From contig CAMNHH010000136.1 of the NCBI GenBank assembly GCA_946539175.1, positions 1-5,747 on the forward strand: a stretch of 5,747 nt of DNA, given 5' to 3'. Below are positions 1-3,382 of this stretch, one piece after another. The position numbers and the translations under genes were made by a program. The stretch comes from an uncultured Clostridia bacterium (lineage in GTDB: Bacteria; Bacillota; Clostridia; Oscillospirales; Oscillospiraceae). The stretch's first letter is position 1. Every line of letters begins with the position of its first letter. Below the pieces are notes generated by a model. The model made no database searches, was not told where the DNA came from, and saw only the letters and a list, made by a program, of their open reading frames with translations.

Positions 1-512
1 GTTTTGTGTATTGGTACAACGTAAAGTATCAGCGGGTCGGACACCTGTTTCAGGATCGATTTAAAAGCGAGCCGGTGGACAGCGACGCGTATCTTCTGAC
101 TGTCATCCGATACATTCACCAAAACCCTGTAAAAGCCGGACTCTGCGAGAGAGCGGAGGATTACCCCTATTCCAGCTGGAAGGAGTATCTTTCCCAGCCC
201 GAGCTGGCGGACGTCGCTTTTACGGAAACGCTGATCGAACGGGAGGAGCTGCTTGCGTTCCACCGGCAGCTTGGCAATGAGAACTGCCTCGACGTTGCGG
301 ACAAGCCGAGGATCCGAATCACGGACGAGCAGGCAAGGGAAGCGGTAAAGAAGCTTTCGGGCTGCGAAAATGTGGCGGAGTTCCAAAAACTGACACCAAT
401 CAATCGGGACAAAGCAATTCTCAAGCTGCGAGACGCCCACTTGTCTCTGCGGCAAATCTCCCGCCTGACCGGGGTAAGCTTGATGATTGTCCGAAGAATC
501 GTGGAAGAATAG
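1..512 (+). CDS. RAYT / IS200-like Y1 transposase, C-terminal part (5' end outside window)
   Basis: This is the C-terminal 169 residues of a single-strand DNA transposase of the Y1/HUH type (REP-associated tyrosine transposase). The frame is already open at base 3 with a Phe codon before the GTG at base 6, so that GTG is not the start. The upstream HUH motif lies outside the window. Visible family marks are RVGHLFQDRFKSE (residues 10-22 counting from base 6) and RYIHQNPVKAGL (35-46). Tyr36 at bases 111-113 is the expected catalytic tyrosine that joins the DNA end. The C-terminal section (about 102-168) is an added helical domain ending in a helix-turn-helix (LSLRQISRLTGVS, 146-158), as in many clostridial RAYTs, and probably binds DNA. 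Codons are less biased to G/C at the third position than in the genes downstream, which fits a mobile origin. The TAG stop is at 510-512. The family call is strong; whether the element is active cannot be judged. Confidence 0.9.
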   Translation, partial: FVYWYNVKYQRVGHLFQDRFKSEPVDSDAYLLTVIRYIHQNPVKAGLCERAEDYPYSSWKEYLSQPELADVAFTETLIEREELLAFHRQLGNENCLDVADKPRIRITDEQAREAVKKLSGCENVAEFQKLTPINRDKAILKLRDAHLSLRQISRLTGVSLMIVRRIVEE

Positions 513-514
513 AT

Positions 515-539
515 AACACAGAGAACCGTCCCCTGTGTT
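515..539. repeat. Hairpin at the transposase 3' end, likely RAYT/REP-type element end
   Basis: A 7-bp inverted repeat, AACACAG (515-521) and CTGTGTT (533-539), encloses an 11-base loop AGAACCGTCCC. It begins 2 bases after the transposase stop. Y1 transposases recognise small imperfect hairpins at element ends, and sequences of the kind ACACAG...ACCGTCCCC...CTGTGT recur near RAYT genes in Firmicutes as far as I recall. I infer an element end or REP-like recognition site. It lacks a following T-run, so a terminator is less likely. No second copy is seen in this window. Confidence 0.55.
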
Positions 540-544
540 CCCTC

Positions 545-549
545 GGGGG
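545..549 (+). promoter_or_regulatory. Atypical ribosome binding site of the tetR-type gene
   Basis: A GGGGG run sits 8 bases before the ATG at 558. It is a poor match to AGGAGG compared with the strong sites of the next two genes, suggesting weak translation of the regulator. It still supports ATG 558 over the later in-frame ATG at 570, which has no purine-rich site before it. Confidence 0.45.
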
Positions 550-557
550 TATACGAA

Positions 558-1124
558 ATGGCAAGCTTTATGAAGCAGGAGATCAAACGGACTTTCCTGG
601 AGCTCCTGGAGCAGCGGCCCTTCAACCAGATCACGGTGAAGGACATTGTGGAAGCATGCGGCGTCAACCGCAACAGCTTTTATTATCACTACGCAGACCT
701 TCCCGCGCTGGTGGAGGAGCTGATCGACGAGGAGATTGGGCGCTTTGTTCGGGAGGAGCGGTCCTTTTCCACCCTGGAGGAGAGCATGAAGGAGGCCTTT
801 GCCTTCTTTCAGGAGCACCGCAGAGCGGCTTACCATGTCTACAATTCCGTCAACCGGGACATCTTTGATCGCTACCTGATGAAAAGCTGTGAGTCCATCG
901 GCAAAGGCTACGTCAATTCCATACTGGGGGACACGGTGGCCTCCCAGGAGGACCGGAAGGCGATCATCCATTTCAACGCCTACGTGCTCTACGGCGCCGT
1001 GACCCGCTGGTTGGAAAGCGGCATGACCTATGACGTATTGGAGGACTTTCGCCGCGTTTTTCAGTTGATGGTGGAGCCTGCCATGCGGCAGCAGGGCCTT
1101 TCGACAAAGCTGGAGGATTCATAG
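558..1124 (+). CDS. TetR/AcrR family transcriptional regulator
   Basis: A 188-residue protein, the usual TetR length. The N-terminal DNA-binding domain spans about residues 6-52: an opening helix (MKQEIKRTFLELLEQRPF), then the helix-turn-helix ITVKDIVEACGVNRNSFYYHY (25-45) with the typical FYYHY at the end of the recognition helix. The rest is a helical ligand/dimer domain. Its end (about 136-172, with GAVTRWLESGM at 146-156) resembles the C-terminal domain of DhaS-like TetR regulators. Such proteins are mostly dimeric repressors released by a small molecule. The gene is followed by a terminator and then, on the same strand, by the MMPL pump operon, its most likely target. The start is ATG 558; the nearest upstream in-frame stop is the transposase TAG at 510, so both genes share one frame. 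Only 45 bp separates it from the transposase, and no convincing promoter is visible there. The ligand is unknown. Confidence 0.92.
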   Translation: MASFMKQEIKRTFLELLEQRPFNQITVKDIVEACGVNRNSFYYHYADLPALVEELIDEEIGRFVREERSFSTLEESMKEAFAFFQEHRRAAYHVYNSVNRDIFDRYLMKSCESIGKGYVNSILGDTVASQEDRKAIIHFNAYVLYGAVTRWLESGMTYDVLEDFRRVFQLMVEPAMRQQGLSTKLEDS

Positions 1125-1141
1125 AACAAACGCTCTTATAC

Positions 1142-1184
1142 AAAAACGGTCTCGTGTCTGAATTTCAGACACGAGACCGTTTTT
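1142..1184. terminator. Perfect inverted repeat, intrinsic terminator, possibly bidirectional
   Basis: A perfect palindrome has two 21-base arms (1142-1162 and 1164-1184) around a single T. The arms start with AAAAACGGTCTCG and end with CGAGACCGTTTTT. As RNA it folds into a long stem of about 19 pairs closed by a short A/T loop, preceded by A5 and followed by T5 on the + strand. It lies 17 bases after the tetR-type stop, so it fits a rho-independent terminator for that gene and would also work on the other strand. It separates the regulator's transcript from the pump operon. Its symmetry would also allow binding by a dimeric protein such as the TetR regulator, but that is only a possibility. 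Confidence 0.85.
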
Positions 1185-1189
1185 GCCCG

Positions 1190-1218
1190 TTTTCCTTTTT
1201 GCGTTCGGCGCGTATACT
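1190..1218 (+). promoter_or_regulatory. Candidate promoter of the MMPL operon
   Basis: TATACT at 1213-1218 matches the sigma-A -10 consensus at five of six bases and lies 31 bases before the MMPL ATG. The hexamer at the 17-bp position, TTTTCC (1190-1195), is a poor -35; TTGCGT at 1199-1204 looks better but is only 8 bp away. A promoter here is needed because a strong terminator ends just upstream at 1184. The weak -35 would suit a regulated promoter. Confidence 0.4.
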
Positions 1219-1232
1219 GAGGCGGAAATCAG

Positions 1233-1239
1233 AAAGGAG
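1233..1239 (+). promoter_or_regulatory. Ribosome binding site that fixes the MMPL start
   Basis: AAAGGAG ends 10 bases before ATG 1250. The open frame reaches back to a GTG at 1154, but that codon lies inside the terminator hairpin with no ribosome site. ATG 1250 gives a normal N-terminus of a few basic residues followed by the first membrane helix. Confidence 0.85.
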
Positions 1240-1249
1240 TGGGTTTCGC

Positions 1250-3382
1250 ATGAAGCTTGCGCGCAATATCGTCCGGCTCCGGGTGCCGATCCTGGTGCTG
1301 GCCCTGGTGCTGCTCATTCCCTCCGTCTTCGGAATGGCAGCCACAAGAATCAACTATGATATGCTGACCTATTTGCCCGAGGACATGGAAACTGTCGTCG
1401 GACAGGATGAGTTGATGAAGGAGTTCGGCAAAGGCGCCTTCTCCTTTATAATCATTGAGGACATGGAGCCGGAGGAGGTCTCCAGGCTGCGGAAATCCAT
1501 TGAAGGCGTGGAGCACGTGGACTCTGTGATCTGGTACGACAGCCTGGCGGACCTGTCCGTGCCCATGGAGCTGCTGCCGGATGAGGTCTACAAGGCCTTC
1601 AACGCCGGGAATGCCACGCTCATGGCTGTGTTCTTCGACAGCTCCACTTCCGCGGACGTCACAATGGAGGCGGTGGACGAGATCCGAAGTCTCTGCGGCA
1701 AAGAGTGCTTCGTGGCAGGCATGTCCGCGCTGGTGCTGGATCTGAAGCAGCTCTGTGAGCGGGAGGAGCCCATCTATGTGGCCCTGGCCGTGGTGCTGGC
1801 AGCCGCAGCCATGACCCTTCTTCTGGATTGCTGGCTGGCTCCGCTGGTATTTCTGGCCTGCATCGGCATGATGGTGCTGCTGAACCTGGGCAGCAACGTG
1901 TTCCTGGGAGAGATCTCCTACATCACGAAGGCCCTGGCGGCGGTGCTGCAGCTGGCAGTAACCATGGACTATTCCATCTTCCTGTGGCACAGCTACAACG
2001 AGCAGCTGTGTCTTTGCCCGGAGGACCACAAGGAGGCGATGGCCCGTGCCATCCAGCAGACCTTTACCAGCGTAGTGGGCAGCTCCGTGACCACGGTGGC
2101 GGGCTTCATCGCCCTGTGCTTCATGAGCTTCACCATGGGCCGGGATTTGGGCATCGTCATGGCCAAGGGCGTTGTTCTGGGGGTCGTTGGCTGCGTCACA
2201 GTGCTGCCCGCCGCGATCCTTCTGCTGGACCGTCCGCTGCAAAAAACCCGGCACCGCTGCCTGATCCCCAATATGGCCGGACTGTCCCGGGGAATCCTGA
2301 AAATTGCGCCGGTGCTGCTGGCTCTGGCGGTGCTGTTGGCGCTGCCGGCCTGGTACGGCTATGAGAAGACCAACGACGAGGTCTACTACGATATGGGCCA
2401 GTGCCTGCCGGAGGATATGGCCTATGTGATCGCCAACTCCAAGCTCCGGGATCAGTTCGACATGGCCTCCACCCATATGCTGCTGGTCAACGCCGACACC
2501 CCGGAGCAGGACGTTCGGACCATGCTCCGGCAGATGCGGCAGGTGAAGGGCGTAAAAACCGTTCTGGGTCTGGACACCCTGCTGGGGGAGGACGTTCCCC
2601 CGGAGATTCTGCCGGATCATCTGCGGCAGGTTCTGGAGAGCGAGCATTGGAAGCTGGTGCTGATCCTCTCGGAATATAAGGTAGCCAGCGACGAGGTGAA
2701 CGGGCAGATCAATCAGCTCAATGAAATTATGCGGCGCTATGATCCCAAGGGGATGCTGATCGGTGAGGCCCCCTGCATGAAGGACCTCATTGAAACCACC
2801 GGCCATGACTTTACCGTGGTCAACGCGGTTTCGATCATCCTGGTGTTTCTGATCATCTTCTTTGTGGAAAAGAGCGTCACCCTTCCCGTGCTGCTGATTG
2901 CCGTAATCGAGCTGGCCATCTTCATCAACCTGGGCCTGCCCCACTATATGGGGACGGCGCTGCCCTTTATCGCGCCCATCGCCATCTCCACCATCCAACT
3001 GGGCGCCACGGTGGATTACGCCATTCTCATGACCACCCGGTATAAGGATGAGAGAATCGGCGGCGCGGACCGTAAGACCGCGGTCCACACGGCGCTGACC
3101 AGCTCCATTCCCTCGGTGCTGGTATCCGGCATGGGGCTTTTCGCTGCCACCTTCGGCGTGGCCCTCTATTCCAACATTGACATCGTCAGCTCCATGTGTA
3201 TGCTCATGGCCCGAGGCGCTGTGATCAGCATGGTCTGCGTGATTCTCACCCTGCCCCCGCTGCTGCTCTGCTTCGACCGGCTCATCTGCGCCACGACGCT
3301 GGGCATGCGGCATCTGAAACAAAACAGTCCGTCCGATTCCGGGAAACGGAACGGGTCGAAAAAGGAGGAAGCTTTGGTATGA
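1250..3382 (+). CDS. MMPL / RND-superfamily membrane transporter
   Basis: A 710-residue integral membrane protein of the MMPL group, whose members are proton-driven exporters of lipids or hydrophobic compounds. It has the RND layout in two similar halves. Estimated helices are at 10-30, then an outside domain (31-173), then 174-193, 196-214, 224-246, 273-293 and 301-326. The second half has 350-369, an outside domain (370-520), then 522-539, 542-562, 570-593, 617-637 and 648-675. Asp240-Tyr241 (TMDYSIFLWHSY) and Asp589-Tyr590 (TVDYAILMTTRY) lie in the fourth and tenth helices, matching the Asp-Tyr proton-relay pairs of MmpL3. The halves share landmarks: LPEDM at 42-46 and 386-390, VPMELLPDEV at 104-113 and VPPEILPDHL at 449-458. 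The C-terminal tail (about 686-710) is Lys/Ser-rich and cytoplasmic; its DNA also carries the next gene's ribosome site. It is cotranscribed and overlaps the next gene by ATGA. Substrate and direction of transport are not shown by the sequence; lipid, wall precursor or drug export are all open. Confidence 0.93.
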   Translation: MKLARNIVRLRVPILVLALVLLIPSVFGMAATRINYDMLTYLPEDMETVVGQDELMKEFGKGAFSFIIIEDMEPEEVSRLRKSIEGVEHVDSVIWYDSLADLSVPMELLPDEVYKAFNAGNATLMAVFFDSSTSADVTMEAVDEIRSLCGKECFVAGMSALVLDLKQLCEREEPIYVALAVVLAAAAMTLLLDCWLAPLVFLACIGMMVLLNLGSNVFLGEISYITKALAAVLQLAVTMDYSIFLWHSYNEQLCLCPEDHKEAMARAIQQTFTSVVGSSVTTVAGFIALCFMSFTMGRDLGIVMAKGVVLGVVGCVTVLPAAILLLDRPLQKTRHRCLIPNMAGLSRGILKIAPVLLALAVLLALPAWYGYEKTNDEVYYDMGQCLPEDMAYVIANSKLRDQFDMASTHMLLVNADTPEQDVRTMLRQMRQVKGVKTVLGLDTLLGEDVPPEILPDHLRQVLESEHWKLVLILSEYKVASDEVNGQINQLNEIMRRYDPKGMLIGEAPCMKDLIETTGHDFTVVNAVSIILVFLIIFFVEKSVTLPVLLIAVIELAIFINLGLPHYMGTALPFIAPIAISTIQLGATVDYAILMTTRYKDERIGGADRKTAVHTALTSSIPSVLVSGMGLFAATFGVALYSNIDIVSSMCMLMARGAVISMVCVILTLPPLLLCFDRLICATTLGMRHLKQNSPSDSGKRNGSKKEEALV
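3361..3368 (+). promoter_or_regulatory. Strong ribosome binding site inside the MMPL gene end
   Basis: AAAGGAGG ends 10 bases before ATG 3379, whose A precedes the MMPL TGA (ATGA overlap). The site is near consensus, so the downstream protein can be translated efficiently both by reinitiation and on its own. It fixes the start of the following gene. Confidence 0.85.

Noticed and set aside
487..515. Possible promoter for the tetR-type gene: TTGTCC, 17 bp, TAGATA
   Set aside because: The -10 matches consensus at only three of six bases and overlaps the transposase stop. It is too weak to list, though some promoter must exist upstream or within the transposase gene.
550..555. TATACG as a -10 box
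   Set aside because: It lies between the ribosome site and the ATG, so a transcript from it would start inside the coding region.
1217..1232. CTGA-N8-TCAG inverted repeat near the MMPL promoter as a TetR operator
   Set aside because: Four-base arms are expected by chance at this length, and the arms do not extend.
1154..1249. N-terminal extension of the MMPL protein from GTG 1154
   Set aside because: The codon lies inside the terminator hairpin, has no ribosome site, and the extra 32 residues are unlike an MMPL N-terminus. ATG 1250 has AAAGGAG at the right distance.
1828..2679. Smaller + strand open frames inside the MMPL gene (1828-2364, 2401-2679)
   Set aside because: They are frame-shifted shadows of the MMPL gene, rich in Gly/Ala/Pro, without ribosome sites or domains.
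1229..3322. Antisense open frame of 697 codons under the MMPL gene
   Set aside because: The product is His/Gln/Gly-rich without recognisable motifs. It is the mirror of a hydrophobic, GC3-rich membrane protein gene, where the Leu, Val and Met codons read as Gln, His and similar on the other strand.
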